A stretch of DNA of 45,492 nt from Bacteroidota bacterium (lineage in GTDB: Bacteria > Bacteroidota > Bacteroidia > JAFLBG01): positions 1 through 45,492 of the forward strand of contig JAFLBG010000030.1 of the NCBI GenBank assembly GCA_017303975.1. Direction: 5' to 3'. The position numbers were made by a program, and so were the translations under genes. The notes below the pieces were generated by a model, which saw nothing but the letters and a program-made list of their open reading frames with translations, did no database searches and was not told where the DNA came from. Positions 34,699 to 43,962 of the stretch are shown piece after piece. Within the stretch, counting starts at the first letter, position 1. Every line of letters starts with the position of its first letter.

Positions 34699-37227
34699 TT
34701 GAACTCGCATCCTAAAAAGTACGGAAATTTATACAGCATTATATTGGTATGTGCTCTTGTATTTATGCCTACTTGTTTTCTGCGTGCTCAGGCTACAGTA
34801 GTTGGAAAAGTAACCGATGCTAATAAGATGCCAATTGAAGATGTGCTAGTGTCACTACTTGGTTTATCTCAACAGCCCGTTTACACAAATTCGAATGGTG
34901 AATACAAAATTACTGTACCAAGCGAAAAGGACGTTACTCTTGTGTTCTCGAATATAAATTTTCAGCAACTGCGTTTTACAGTTAATTTAAAAAAAGGAGA
35001 AACAATTAATCTTGATAAATCATTAGCAAAAAATTCAAACACGTTAGTTGATGTTGTAATTGAGGATAAAAAATCTCGTTCCAACGGAATGGTAAGTCTC
35101 GACCCTAAGGTAGTTACGCAAATACCTAGCCCTACCGGAGATTTTAATTATATATTGTTTTCCCAAATGGGTGTAAGCAATAGAAATGAATTGAGTTCGC
35201 AATATTCGGTACGAGGTGGAAATTTTGATGAGAACTTGGTTTACGTAAACGACATAGAAGTGTATCGCCCTTTTTTAGTAAGGTCGGGGCAGCAAGAGGG
35301 ATTGAGTTTTGTAAATGCAGATATGGTTTCATCTGTATTGTTTTCGGCAGGTGGATTTGAAGCCAAGTACGGAGATAAAATGGCTTCGGTATTAGATATT
35401 AAATATAGAAGACCAAGAAAATTTGCAGGAACCGCAACCGCAGGTGTGTTGGGTGCTAATGTGCATGTAGAAGATGCAAGTAAAGATATGCGTCTTACAT
35501 GGATATTGGGCGCTCGTTATCGGGTAAATAGGTATTTGTTAGGTGGTTTAAATACCAGAGCCGATTACCAACCAAGGTTTGTGGATGTACAAAATTTTAT
35601 TACTTACGATATTACAGAAAAATGGGAACTGAATTTTTTAGGTAATTATTCCGATAACAGATACCTAATGATTCCGGAAAGTAGAACAACCTCTTTTGGC
35701 ACCATTAATCAAGCATTGCAGTTAAGTGTAGATTTTGATGGACAAGAATTGTCACATTTTAAAAGTACTACTGCGGCATTGTGTTTAGTAAATAAGCCCA
35801 ACGACAGATTAACGCTAAAATATATTACGTCTGTATTTAATACCAACGAGAATGAAACCTTTGATGTAGAAGGTGTGTATGCTATTGATGAGTTAGAAAC
35901 AGATTTCGGAAAAAAAACGTTCGGAGAGGTTAAGAATAATTTAGGTGTAGGTGGATTTTTAAATCATGGTCGAAATCAATTGTATGGAACGGTTGCTAAT
36001 GTGGAACATAAAGGCATTTACGAAAAAAATAAAAAACAATTTTTTTGGGGTGCTCGCTACCAATTCGAATCGTTTGAAGATAAATTAAGCGAATGGAAAT
36101 TGATTGATTCCGCTGGTTACTCCTTACCTCAATTGCCTTTAAATACAATAGATGTACAAGATGTTGTAAAGACAACTATTATTTTAAATAACAATAGAGT
36201 ATTAGGCTACTTTCAGTATTCGGAAAGCAAGTTGCTGAAAGATACTTCTGAACTAAGCTTTACACTTGGTATTCGGGCCAATTACTGGGATTTGAATAAT
36301 CAAACAGTGGTTAGCCCACGAGCCAATATTTCGTATAAGCCTAATTGGAAAAAGGATGTGTTGTTCCGGTTCTCTACCGGATATTATTACCAACCTCCCT
36401 TTTACAGAGAGTTGCGCGATTTGTACGGAAAAATTAATCCGGATTTAAAAGCACAACAATCTATTCATTTTCTGTTGGGCACAGATATTAACTTTAAAGC
36501 ATGGAAACGTCCGTTTAAGTTTGTAACCGAAGCGTATTATAAAGATTTAAAAAACTTAGTTCCCTATGAAGTAGATAATGTGCGGATTAGATATTATGCG
36601 AAAAACAATGCAGTTGGCTATGTAGGAGGAATTGACTTTAAAGTAAATGGAGAGTTTATTAAAGGTATTGAGTCGTGGGCTACGCTTTCTATTATGCAAA
36701 CCAAAGAGAATATTTTAGACGATTATTATTACGTGTATTACAATAAAAATGGAGAAAGAATTGTAAGCGGCTATACGTTGGATAGAACTCCCGCAGATAG
36801 TATTCGCAAGGAGCCGGGTTATATTCCTCGTCCCACAGACCAACGTGTAAGTTTCAGTATTTTTTTTCAAGATTATTTGCCCAAGTTACCCGATTGCAAA
36901 ATGCACTTGAATTTATTGTTTGGTACACCATTGCCATTTGGCCCACCAAGCTTTGAGCGATACAAAGACACCTTGAGAATGCCACCGTACCGAAGAGTTG
37001 ATATTGGCTTTTCTTATCAAATCATAAAAGAAAGTAAACCGCTTCCCAAAGGCCATCCGTTTGGTTACATTAAATCTTTGTGGGTAGGAGCAGAGGTTTT
37101 CAATTTATTAAATGTAGATAATGTGGTGTCTTATTTATGGTTGAAAGATATTCGTAATAGACAATATGCAATACCGAATTACCTTACCCAACGATTAATA
37201 AATTTGCGATTTATAGCTAAGTTTTAG
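34699..37227 (+). CDS. TonB-dependent outer-membrane receptor
   Basis: 842 residues. TTG start at 34699: an in-frame stop lies just upstream and the next ATG would destroy the signal peptide (ending LRAQ, about 31). A CRD-like domain (about 32-110: VVGKVTDANKMPIEDVLVSL) precedes the plug (about 135-235: SQYSVRGGNFDENLVYVNDIEVYRP, DMVSSVLFSAGGFEAKYGDKMASVLDI). The remainder is a ~22-strand barrel (PRANISYKPNWKKDVLFRFSTGYYYQPPFYRE) ending LINLRFIAKF. It imports a siderophore, vitamin, or sugar or peptide fragment using TonB energy; no SusD partner is adjacent, so a polysaccharide role is unlikely. Confidence 0.9.
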   Translation: MNSHPKKYGNLYSIILVCALVFMPTCFLRAQATVVGKVTDANKMPIEDVLVSLLGLSQQPVYTNSNGEYKITVPSEKDVTLVFSNINFQQLRFTVNLKKGETINLDKSLAKNSNTLVDVVIEDKKSRSNGMVSLDPKVVTQIPSPTGDFNYILFSQMGVSNRNELSSQYSVRGGNFDENLVYVNDIEVYRPFLVRSGQQEGLSFVNADMVSSVLFSAGGFEAKYGDKMASVLDIKYRRPRKFAGTATAGVLGANVHVEDASKDMRLTWILGARYRVNRYLLGGLNTRADYQPRFVDVQNFITYDITEKWELNFLGNYSDNRYLMIPESRTTSFGTINQALQLSVDFDGQELSHFKSTTAALCLVNKPNDRLTLKYITSVFNTNENETFDVEGVYAIDELETDFGKKTFGEVKNNLGVGGFLNHGRNQLYGTVANVEHKGIYEKNKKQFFWGARYQFESFEDKLSEWKLIDSAGYSLPQLPLNTIDVQDVVKTTIILNNNRVLGYFQYSESKLLKDTSELSFTLGIRANYWDLNNQTVVSPRANISYKPNWKKDVLFRFSTGYYYQPPFYRELRDLYGKINPDLKAQQSIHFLLGTDINFKAWKRPFKFVTEAYYKDLKNLVPYEVDNVRIRYYAKNNAVGYVGGIDFKVNGEFIKGIESWATLSIMQTKENILDDYYYVYYNKNGERIVSGYTLDRTPADSIRKEPGYIPRPTDQRVSFSIFFQDYLPKLPDCKMHLNLLFGTPLPFGPPSFERYKDTLRMPPYRRVDIGFSYQIIKESKPLPKGHPFGYIKSLWVGAEVFNLLNVDNVVSYLWLKDIRNRQYAIPNYLTQRLINLRFIAKF

Positions 37228-37239
37228 AAACTAGTATTC

Positions 37240-37345
37240 TAAAGTATTTTCAGTTTCTGTGACATTGCACCCCAAGTCTTCGATACGCGGGACTGGCCAG
37301 TGCGCGGTCATATTGTGCTTGTCGAAATATGTCTGATGAAAGTTT
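37240..37345 (-). repeat. GC-rich REP-like intergenic repeat
   Basis: A stretch with much higher G+C than its surroundings includes the palindrome-like gcgggactggccagtgcgc and tcatattgtgcttgtcgaaa. On the minus strand it reads ...FRQAQYDRALASPAYRRLG, a peptide-like remnant typical of REP sequences (TTCGACAAGC..AATATGA) known from many bacteria. The same features are recognisable, in decayed form, on the other side of the SpoIIE gene (38881-38990). Confidence 0.5.
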
Positions 37346-37451
37346 AAAATAAATTCACGCAAATATTCAATTACATCAATTAGAGGATAAGTTAAATTTT
37401 GAACAAATTCATTTACACTATTTTTTATCCAAAATAGATAGTAGAATGAAT

Positions 37452-38831
37452 TTAAAAACGAATACCAATTACAGCTATATCGTCTGTTTGCTGGTTTTTT
37501 CCAATCCAATTGTTAATCGTATCCTTTAACCCGTTTTTCTGTTTAGTCGTAGTTTCGTGCGATATAGAAAGCAGCGTTTCTCGAAATCTTTTTATCATAA
37601 ATTTTTTATTATTCACACCCCCAAACTGATCTATATAGCCATCTGTGAATAAATAGACCATATCGCCTTCTATGTAGTTCATTTGTATTTCTTCGAATTT
37701 TTTTTCCTCTTCTCGTAACCCGCCTAATGTATGTTTACTGCCTTTAAGTTCTTGTATTTGCTTTTCTCTTATAAAAATGGCAGGTCTTTTTGCACTGGTG
37801 TATATAAATTCTTTTTGTGCTTTGTTTACTTTAAGCAAGGCTAAATCCATTCCATCGTGTACGTAATCATTTTTTAATTTTTGTTGTTTTAGTGTAGTTG
37901 AAATTCGTTTGTCCAACTCAGTCATTATTTGCGAGGGGCTATATATTTTATTTTCGGTTACAATTTGTGTTAATAGATTGCTGCCAATAACAGTCATCAG
38001 CGCTCCCGGCACACCGTGTCCGGTGCAATCTCCACAAACAATAATATAGTTGTCTTTGTCAATTTCATGAAACCAATAAAAATCGCCACTCACAATATCT
38101 CTTGGTTGATAAAGTATAAAAGATTGAGGGATACATTTTGCTATATTTTCTTCGTTTGGAAGGACAGCGTGTTGAATTCTACTAGCATAGGTAATTGATG
38201 AAACAATTTCTTCTTTTTGTATTTCTAATTTTTTCTTTTGATTGCTAATAAGTCCCTCCGCAGAAATACGATTGTTTATTAAAACTATTATAATATATAT
38301 ATTTAATAGGAATGGAAAAACAATAAAGCCAGAGGCTGTTGGAAGTACTTGATTGGAAGGAATTCCAAGGTTTAAAAATGAAATTTGATTTTCGTTAAAA
38401 GGGATACATCCAATAAATAGTAAGGAGATAAATAAGACAATGGCTACCCCCCACTTTTTTCCGAGTACGAAAAATGTGTATAAAATAAGAAGCATACTCC
38501 ATAAACCTGCTTGAATTTCAAAATAACCATTCTGGCAAATTAAACTCCCCGCAGACATGATGCTATCCATAATAACGAATGTAATTCCTAAAACTTTGAG
38601 AGGTACATTTGTTTTAAAAAGAACATAAATAACCGTTAACGAAATAACTTCAAAAATATTAAATCCGAGATGGTACCAAAAGCCATTTATGTATAACTGA
38701 ATTATAAAAGGTATTGCCAATAAGGACATGAAAAAAGTGAAATCGAAAACAAGATGGATTTTAGCTTTTTCAAATACATCTTCCGTTTGGTTAAGACGGT
38801 CTGAAATGAAGTATGCTTTTAATTTTTTCAT
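37452..38831 (-). CDS. Membrane-anchored SpoIIE-type PP2C protein phosphatase
   Basis: 459 residues. Six to seven membrane helices (about 28-205) form an N-terminal sensor-like part, followed by a coiled-coil stretch (KKKLEIQKEEIVSSITYASRIQHAVLP) and the PP2C domain (about 245-459). Metal and catalytic motifs are intact: DIVSGDFYWF, CGDCTGHGVPGALMT, MDLALL, LFTDGYIDQFGG and QQTDDIAV. Such proteins dephosphorylate serine or threonine, typically anti-sigma-factor antagonists. No partner anti-sigma gene is nearby. The start overlaps the upstream small frame as ATGA. Confidence 0.88.
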   Translation of the reverse strand: MKKLKAYFISDRLNQTEDVFEKAKIHLVFDFTFFMSLLAIPFIIQLYINGFWYHLGFNIFEVISLTVIYVLFKTNVPLKVLGITFVIMDSIMSAGSLICQNGYFEIQAGLWSMLLILYTFFVLGKKWGVAIVLFISLLFIGCIPFNENQISFLNLGIPSNQVLPTASGFIVFPFLLNIYIIIVLINNRISAEGLISNQKKKLEIQKEEIVSSITYASRIQHAVLPNEENIAKCIPQSFILYQPRDIVSGDFYWFHEIDKDNYIIVCGDCTGHGVPGALMTVIGSNLLTQIVTENKIYSPSQIMTELDKRISTTLKQQKLKNDYVHDGMDLALLKVNKAQKEFIYTSAKRPAIFIREKQIQELKGSKHTLGGLREEEKKFEEIQMNYIEGDMVYLFTDGYIDQFGGVNNKKFMIKRFRETLLSISHETTTKQKNGLKDTINNWIGKNQQTDDIAVIGIRF

Positions 38832-39010
38832 TTGTTTTGATAGTTAGCTGAAATCAGACCAATATAATAATTGGAATGTTTTTCAGTTTCTGTAAAATTT
38901 TCTCCCAAAATCTTCGACATGGAGATAGCTAGTGAAGCAGATAACCATAGCGCATAATCATATTGAGATTGTAGAAAAATGTGTGTAGTATATTTTAAAG
39001 CAAATTTCAT
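38828..39010 (-). CDS. Possible 60-residue small protein, ATGA-coupled to the phosphatase
   Basis: From the ATG at 39010 a 60-codon frame (MKFALKYTTHIFLQSQYDYALW to ISANYQNK) ends at a TGA overlapping the phosphatase ATG. The coupling favours a real gene. Against it, part of the frame (IFLQSQYDYAL) aligns with decayed REP-like sequence found at 37240-37345. A TTG start 14 codons upstream (39052) is also open. No recognised domain. Confidence 0.35.
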   Translation of the reverse strand: MKFALKYTTHIFLQSQYDYALWLSASLAISMSKILGENFTETEKHSNYYIGLISANYQNK

Positions 39011-39105
39011 TGTTTCAAGGTTATTCGCTTTTTTGCATATTGGAAAACCCAATTAGCAAATTCTATTAAAGAAAGCATATAATCAATCTGAAAATAGCAA
39101 ATAAA

Positions 39106-40470
39106 TTATTTTCTCAATCTTGGGTCAAGAGCGTCTGTTAATCCTTCGCCAACTAAATTGTATAAGGTAACGGTTAAGAAAATAGCAAATCCCGGAAAAA
39201 TAGCTAACCACCATGCTGTAGGCGATTGACGAGCAGCAGCTAACAACGAGCCCCAAGTTAATGTTTCGGCAGGAACTCCAATTCCTAAAAACGAAAGAGA
39301 TGATTCTATCAAAATAGCAGATGCTATTCCGAATGCAATGGTAATAAGTACAGGCGCTATAGCATTTGGAATTGCATGCCTAAAAATAATTCTGAATTCG
39401 GAAAAACCAAGTGCGTTAGCCGCTTCAATATATTCTAAATTGCGTACACGAAGTAGCTCGGCACGTATAAAACGTGCAATACCCATCCACGATGTAAGCC
39501 CAATTATAGCCATAATTATCATAAGAGAGGGTTTTGCAATGGCTACTATTGATATAATTAAAAACATGGTAGGTATAGATACTTTTATTTCTATTAATCG
39601 CGATACCAAAATATCTACAGGGATGGTAATTTTTTTCTTGAAAAATGGAATAAATTTTAATACCCAGGTAAAAAAGTTAGCCGTAAGCATGAACAATGCA
39701 ATTATTGCCAAGCTGATTAATAGTTCTTTAAAGAAGATGCCAAATGAAACCCCTATTGCATCTTTTAAAATATAGCCCCTGGATCCAAATGCATAAAATA
39801 GTGCAAATACAAAAAACAATAGATTTAGAAACAAACGTGCTCTCGAAACTTTTAGTCGCTCATCTCCAAAATATCCAGCCATTGCGCCCATCATAATTCC
39901 TATGATAGATGCAATTCCCATCGATACAACGCCTACTATAAGCGCAATTCTTGTTCCGTGAATCATTCCTGCAAATATATCGTGCCCAAGCTCGTCTGTG
40001 CCCATCCAATGACGCCAACGAGTAGATGGAACATTTTGTACAGCCAATGGACTAACAGAGTGTATATTGTTGTCGTCTAAATTTTTAGGTAGATAAGGAA
40101 TCGGAGGAAATATAACCCATTCGTATTCTAGTTTTTTCCATTCAATATTTTGAAATTCTTTTTGCCATTCCGATACGCCCATATCTACTGCGTAGGATTT
40201 TAAAACAGGGAAATAAGTTTGTCCGTTTATTTTAGCTACTAATGGTTTTTCGTTAGCAATAAAATCGGCAAATAGGGCTATGATAGCCATCAATAGAATA
40301 ATTCGTAACGAAAAGAAAGCCAATTTGTTTTTTTTAAACTGTTTCTTTACGTTCGACCAAAAACTTTCGTTCTGAATTAATTTAGAGTCATTTGATTGCA
40401 GCGCAAAAGCTTCATCTGCCTTTCGGAATGGATTTTTTAAAAACGAAAATATATTTGTAATAACGCTCAT
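39106..40470 (-). CDS. Peptide-type ABC transporter permease, OppC/DppC-like, enlarged
   Basis: 454 residues; usual OppC is about 300. The N-terminus is cytosolic and TM1 (about 49-71) is followed by a ~75-residue extra segment (75-150) facing the periplasm. The OppC-type sequence then resumes: HWMGTDELGHDIFAGMIHGTR (154-174). A further membrane-spanning insert (about 212-275) divides the permease domain. The coupling helix motif EAANALGFSEFRIIFRHAIPNA (349-370) and the WGSLLAAARQ..TAWWLAIFPG end are conserved. It forms the inner-membrane channel with the OppB-like protein; the stop of oppB and this start share one base (TAATG). Confidence 0.9.
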   Translation of the reverse strand: MSVITNIFSFLKNPFRKADEAFALQSNDSKLIQNESFWSNVKKQFKKNKLAFFSLRIILLMAIIALFADFIANEKPLVAKINGQTYFPVLKSYAVDMGVSEWQKEFQNIEWKKLEYEWVIFPPIPYLPKNLDDNNIHSVSPLAVQNVPSTRWRHWMGTDELGHDIFAGMIHGTRIALIVGVVSMGIASIIGIMMGAMAGYFGDERLKVSRARLFLNLLFFVFALFYAFGSRGYILKDAIGVSFGIFFKELLISLAIIALFMLTANFFTWVLKFIPFFKKKITIPVDILVSRLIEIKVSIPTMFLIISIVAIAKPSLMIIMAIIGLTSWMGIARFIRAELLRVRNLEYIEAANALGFSEFRIIFRHAIPNAIAPVLITIAFGIASAILIESSLSFLGIGVPAETLTWGSLLAAARQSPTAWWLAIFPGFAIFLTVTLYNLVGEGLTDALDPRLRK

Positions 40471-41963
40471 TATTTCTTTTTTGAAAACGATATTCTAGGA
40501 TCTACAACTGCATACATAATGTCTGCTACCAAATTTCCAATCAATGTTAAAATTGCCGTAAACAAAAGAGTTGTAAAAATAATAGGGTAGTTTCTTGCTA
40601 CAATAGCCTCGTAGCTAACTTTTCCCATTCCCGGAATTGAAAACAGGTATTCAATTGTAAATGCACCAGAAATAACAGCCGGGAAAATATTGGCAAACAT
40701 AGTAACCATTGGTATTAACGAGTTTCTGAAACCATGTTTCCAAATTACTGTTTTTTCGTCTAGCCCTTTGGCTCTAGCTGTTCTAATGTAATCTTGTCCA
40801 ATAATATTTAGCATTCCTCCCCGCATTTGTCTAGATAAAAAAGCTAATGATGCGTATGTCCAACAAAAAAGAGGGAGTGCCATTCTATACAAGGTTTCAC
40901 TAAAAACATATCCAAATGGGGCATCATCCGGTATTGGCTCCGCTCCGGGCGATGGAAACCAAGAAAGATAATCTCCGCCACATAAGTAAATAATTAAAAT
41001 AGTACCAATCCAAAAAACGGGCAGCGAGTACAACATAAACAAAACGGTAGTGATAATTCGTTCGGATGTTTTCCCTTTATCTATTGCAGATTTTACACCT
41101 AGTGGAATTGCGATTAAATAAGCTAAAACAATAGAAGCTAAACTCAATCCCATAGTCCAGCTTAGTGCATCCCAAATTACTGTAGAAACAGGTCTCTTAT
41201 CTTGATAAGAAGTTCCAAAATCGCCTCTTACAAATCCTTTGCAGGTATATTCTACCTGGCTGTCATCTACCCAAGGTAAGGACGAAAGCCAAGGTTTGTC
41301 GCCAAACATCCAATTGTGGTATTGATTTTTTATACCGTAAAAAATAAGTTTTGGTATATACTTTCGATTTTTATTTTGTTTATGAATCATTTCATGATAG
41401 GCCGTAACAAGCGAGTTGTAGTGCCCAATAATATTCATAAACGTTGGTGTTTCAGAAAAAATAAAATCGAGATTGGAAATTACGGTTTCTATCTTTTTTT
41501 CATCATAATTATCATACAACGTAGCTACGTATCCTTTTGCTCTATTCAATGCATCAGCATTCTCTTCTGTTTTAGGATGGTCGAATAGTACAAATTCTAA
41601 TTTTCTAATTCGATGATAATACTCAGATACGTTGTCCCATTTTCCATAGGTGAACGATAATCGCTCCAATGTACTTCTATGATTGGCTTTTGGGAATTTA
41701 TACAACGTGTCCGGGTACGTTGCGTTGGTAAACGAAAAATAGAACAGCGGTAAGTCGAACCCAAGTTGATGTCTTAAGTTTGTATATGCCTTTTCTCCTG
41801 CAATTTTTTCAGATGATTGTCCTTCTCCGCCACCGCTGCCTTTGTTTAACATCGTGTCAACGGGGTCTCCGGGTGCATTTATGCTTATCGTAAACGTTAC
41901 TAACGAAATTACTAGTAGCGTTGGTATAAAAATTAATATTCGTTTAAGAATATATGTTAGCAT
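40470..41963 (-). CDS. Peptide-type ABC transporter permease, OppB/DppB-like, enlarged
   Basis: 497 residues; usual OppB is about 310. Residues 1-30 are the typical first helix (YILKRILIFIPTLLVISLVTF, then NAPGDPVD). An extra ~170-residue periplasmic section (about 70-240) interrupts the standard fold before GFVRGDFGTSYQDKRPV (243-259). The remaining helices are canonical, with the coupling motif YIRTARAKGLDEKTVIWKHGFRNSLIP and the final NLVADIMYAVVDPRI. The added section could help the SBP or substrate dock. It lies between the SBP gene (20-base gap) and the oppC-like gene. Confidence 0.9.
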   Translation of the reverse strand: MLTYILKRILIFIPTLLVISLVTFTISINAPGDPVDTMLNKGSGGGEGQSSEKIAGEKAYTNLRHQLGFDLPLFYFSFTNATYPDTLYKFPKANHRSTLERLSFTYGKWDNVSEYYHRIRKLEFVLFDHPKTEENADALNRAKGYVATLYDNYDEKKIETVISNLDFIFSETPTFMNIIGHYNSLVTAYHEMIHKQNKNRKYIPKLIFYGIKNQYHNWMFGDKPWLSSLPWVDDSQVEYTCKGFVRGDFGTSYQDKRPVSTVIWDALSWTMGLSLASIVLAYLIAIPLGVKSAIDKGKTSERIITTVLFMLYSLPVFWIGTILIIYLCGGDYLSWFPSPGAEPIPDDAPFGYVFSETLYRMALPLFCWTYASLAFLSRQMRGGMLNIIGQDYIRTARAKGLDEKTVIWKHGFRNSLIPMVTMFANIFPAVISGAFTIEYLFSIPGMGKVSYEAIVARNYPIIFTTLLFTAILTLIGNLVADIMYAVVDPRISFSKKK

Positions 41964-41983
41964 AAACTATGCGTCTGGTATAA

Positions 41984-43741
41984 TTAATTAGCCGGTGCTG
42001 TAAGCTTGAAACTAGCGGGGAAATATCCCGGACGCATAACAGAAGCTTCAGCATTGGTAAACTTTTTATGTATTGCAATACGTTCGGTGGGTGCAAACAA
42101 AAATATGTAAGGCACTTCTTCGTGCAATATGGCCTGAAACTCTTTATTCAATTCTGCTCTTTTGTTTTCATCTAGCTCAACACGTATAGCGTCAATTAAC
42201 TGATCGGCTTTTGCATTGTTAAAGCTTACATAGTTTGAACCTTCGTTTAAAGCAGACTCACTATGAAATATTTGTTTAAAATCGTTAGGACTAGGAGAGC
42301 TGATCCAAGCTCCAAAGTATATTTCGAAATTGTGTTTTTTCTGATTGTCGAGGTAAACCGACCAATCTTGCTGACCAACATTTACTTTAATACCAACTTT
42401 GCGGGCTTCTTCCTGAAACATAAGTGCAATTTGCTTTCTCATGTCGTTGCCGGAATTGGTACTAAAATCAATAGCAAATTCTGTCTTTTCTCCGTTAATT
42501 ACTTTATCAATTGTTCCGTCTCCGTTGGTATCTTTCCAGCCTGCTTCTTCTAACAATTGTTTAGCTTTTTCAGTGTTAAATTGGTAGGGTTTAATTTCTG
42601 AATTATAATCTCTTGTTTTTGAAGGATGCACCGGACCTATAACGGGTTGAGCCAATCCGTAATACACAGTTTTTATATATTTTTCTACATCCGCAAGATG
42701 TGCAAGTGCTTGACGAACTTTTTTGTCTTTTAGTTTTGGCGATTGTGCATTTAAGCCAATGTAGGTATATTGTAAGCTAGATGGTTGATAGGAATTAAAA
42801 TTTTCTTTGTATTTCTCTGATGCAGGCAACTCTACAAAATCTTTTGGTTTTATTCCTTTCATTACATCAATATTCCCTGCTTTTAGGGCAACAATGGATG
42901 ATGTTTGGTCATTTATAGTTACATAAATTAATTTGTCGGCAAAAGCTTCAAAAGAAGCAATTTTGTCAGCATATTTATCGCCCCACCAATCTTTTTTCTT
43001 TTCTAAAACCACACGTTGTCCGGTTGTCCATTCTGTTAATTTATACGGACCACTACCTACAATAACTTCTTTTTCACGCATGTATTTTTCCGAGTTGAAC
43101 GCCTCCGCAAACTCTTTCATTTTAGGCTCTTCTGCTAATTTTTCTCCGCCCGCAATAATTTGAGGCAATGTATATTCTTTCAATAATCCTTTAGGGTCGT
43201 AGTTATATTCCGGCAAAATATCAGCACTTCCTATTACAGATTCTGCTAAAAAGTAAACTGTATCACAAACGAAGGTTATTTTTTTAGGGTCTTCTGTGTA
43301 AAGTTGAATGTCTTTTACAAATTCAAAATAAGGTTTGGTATGAGTATTGTTTACCTTAGGATGCTTTAGAACTTTCATTGTAAACTCTAAATCTTTTGCA
43401 GTAATTGGGGTTCCGTTATCCCAAACCGCATCTTGGCGAATTTTAAAAGTTAACTTCATTCCACCATTTTCTGTTTTTTCAATGTCGGGGCGAGCTTCGG
43501 CTACTAATGCATCATATTCCAATGTCTTGTAGTTTATGCGAATAAGTGATTGAAATAGCTGCCATTGAATTTCCGAGGCCCCTGCATCAGAGGAGTTCAT
43601 TGGGTTTAGCATTTCCGGGTCAGACAGTTGGTGAACCTTTACTTCCGATTTAGTTTTAGGTTTGTAACCCGAGCTGCAAGATGCGATAAACAATGCTATA
43701 GATAGTAAGGCAAATACTGCGTAATTTCTGCTATTTCTCAT
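41984..43741 (-). CDS. Peptide-type ABC transporter substrate-binding lipoprotein (SBP_bac_5)
   Basis: 585 residues. The lipobox FIASC puts the lipidated cysteine at position 22. The mature protein has the family-5 signature: KLTFKIRQDAVWDNGTPITAKDLEFTMKVLKHP (about 100-130), GSGPYKLTEW, IGLNAQSPKLKDKKVRQALAHL, and late EAGWKDTNGDGTIDK, which includes a DxNxDGxxD calcium-like loop. It binds oligopeptides or related ligands in the periplasm and delivers them to the two permeases encoded next. A full promoter lies upstream. No ATPase genes are present in the cluster. Confidence 0.92.
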   Translation of the reverse strand: MRNSRNYAVFALLSIALFIASCSSGYKPKTKSEVKVHQLSDPEMLNPMNSSDAGASEIQWQLFQSLIRINYKTLEYDALVAEARPDIEKTENGGMKLTFKIRQDAVWDNGTPITAKDLEFTMKVLKHPKVNNTHTKPYFEFVKDIQLYTEDPKKITFVCDTVYFLAESVIGSADILPEYNYDPKGLLKEYTLPQIIAGGEKLAEEPKMKEFAEAFNSEKYMREKEVIVGSGPYKLTEWTTGQRVVLEKKKDWWGDKYADKIASFEAFADKLIYVTINDQTSSIVALKAGNIDVMKGIKPKDFVELPASEKYKENFNSYQPSSLQYTYIGLNAQSPKLKDKKVRQALAHLADVEKYIKTVYYGLAQPVIGPVHPSKTRDYNSEIKPYQFNTEKAKQLLEEAGWKDTNGDGTIDKVINGEKTEFAIDFSTNSGNDMRKQIALMFQEEARKVGIKVNVGQQDWSVYLDNQKKHNFEIYFGAWISSPSPNDFKQIFHSESALNEGSNYVSFNNAKADQLIDAIRVELDENKRAELNKEFQAILHEEVPYIFLFAPTERIAIHKKFTNAEASVMRPGYFPASFKLTAPAN

Positions 43742-43769
43742 ATGTACTCAATGCTAGTTTTGTAACATG

Positions 43770-43804
43770 CAAACCTAATTTATTTATCCAAATAACCCAA
43801 AAAA
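43770..43804 (-). promoter_or_regulatory. Complete Bacteroidota promoter of the opp operon
   Basis: On the minus strand TTTTTTG (43804-43798) is followed by a 20-base spacer and TAGGTTTG (43777-43770), matching the -33 TTTG / 19-21 / -7 TAnnTTTG consensus exactly. It ends 28 bases before the oppA start. Confidence 0.8.
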
Positions 43805-43962
43805 TAATGTTAAATTTTGGTGTTGAACGTAATGTAGGTTAAATCAAAATATTTTCTATTTATTTACGTTGTACCTAACCGTGTTGTCAAGTGTAATTTT
43901 GTAATAATTTGTTAAGACCCGCTTTTTCTTGTATTGAGTAAAAGCTATATATTTACCCTTAA

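Noticed and set aside
37231-37509. 92-codon minus-strand frame after the SpoIIE gene
   Set aside because: It overlaps the phosphatase 3' end in another frame and runs through REP-like repeat sequence; the peptide has no domain character.
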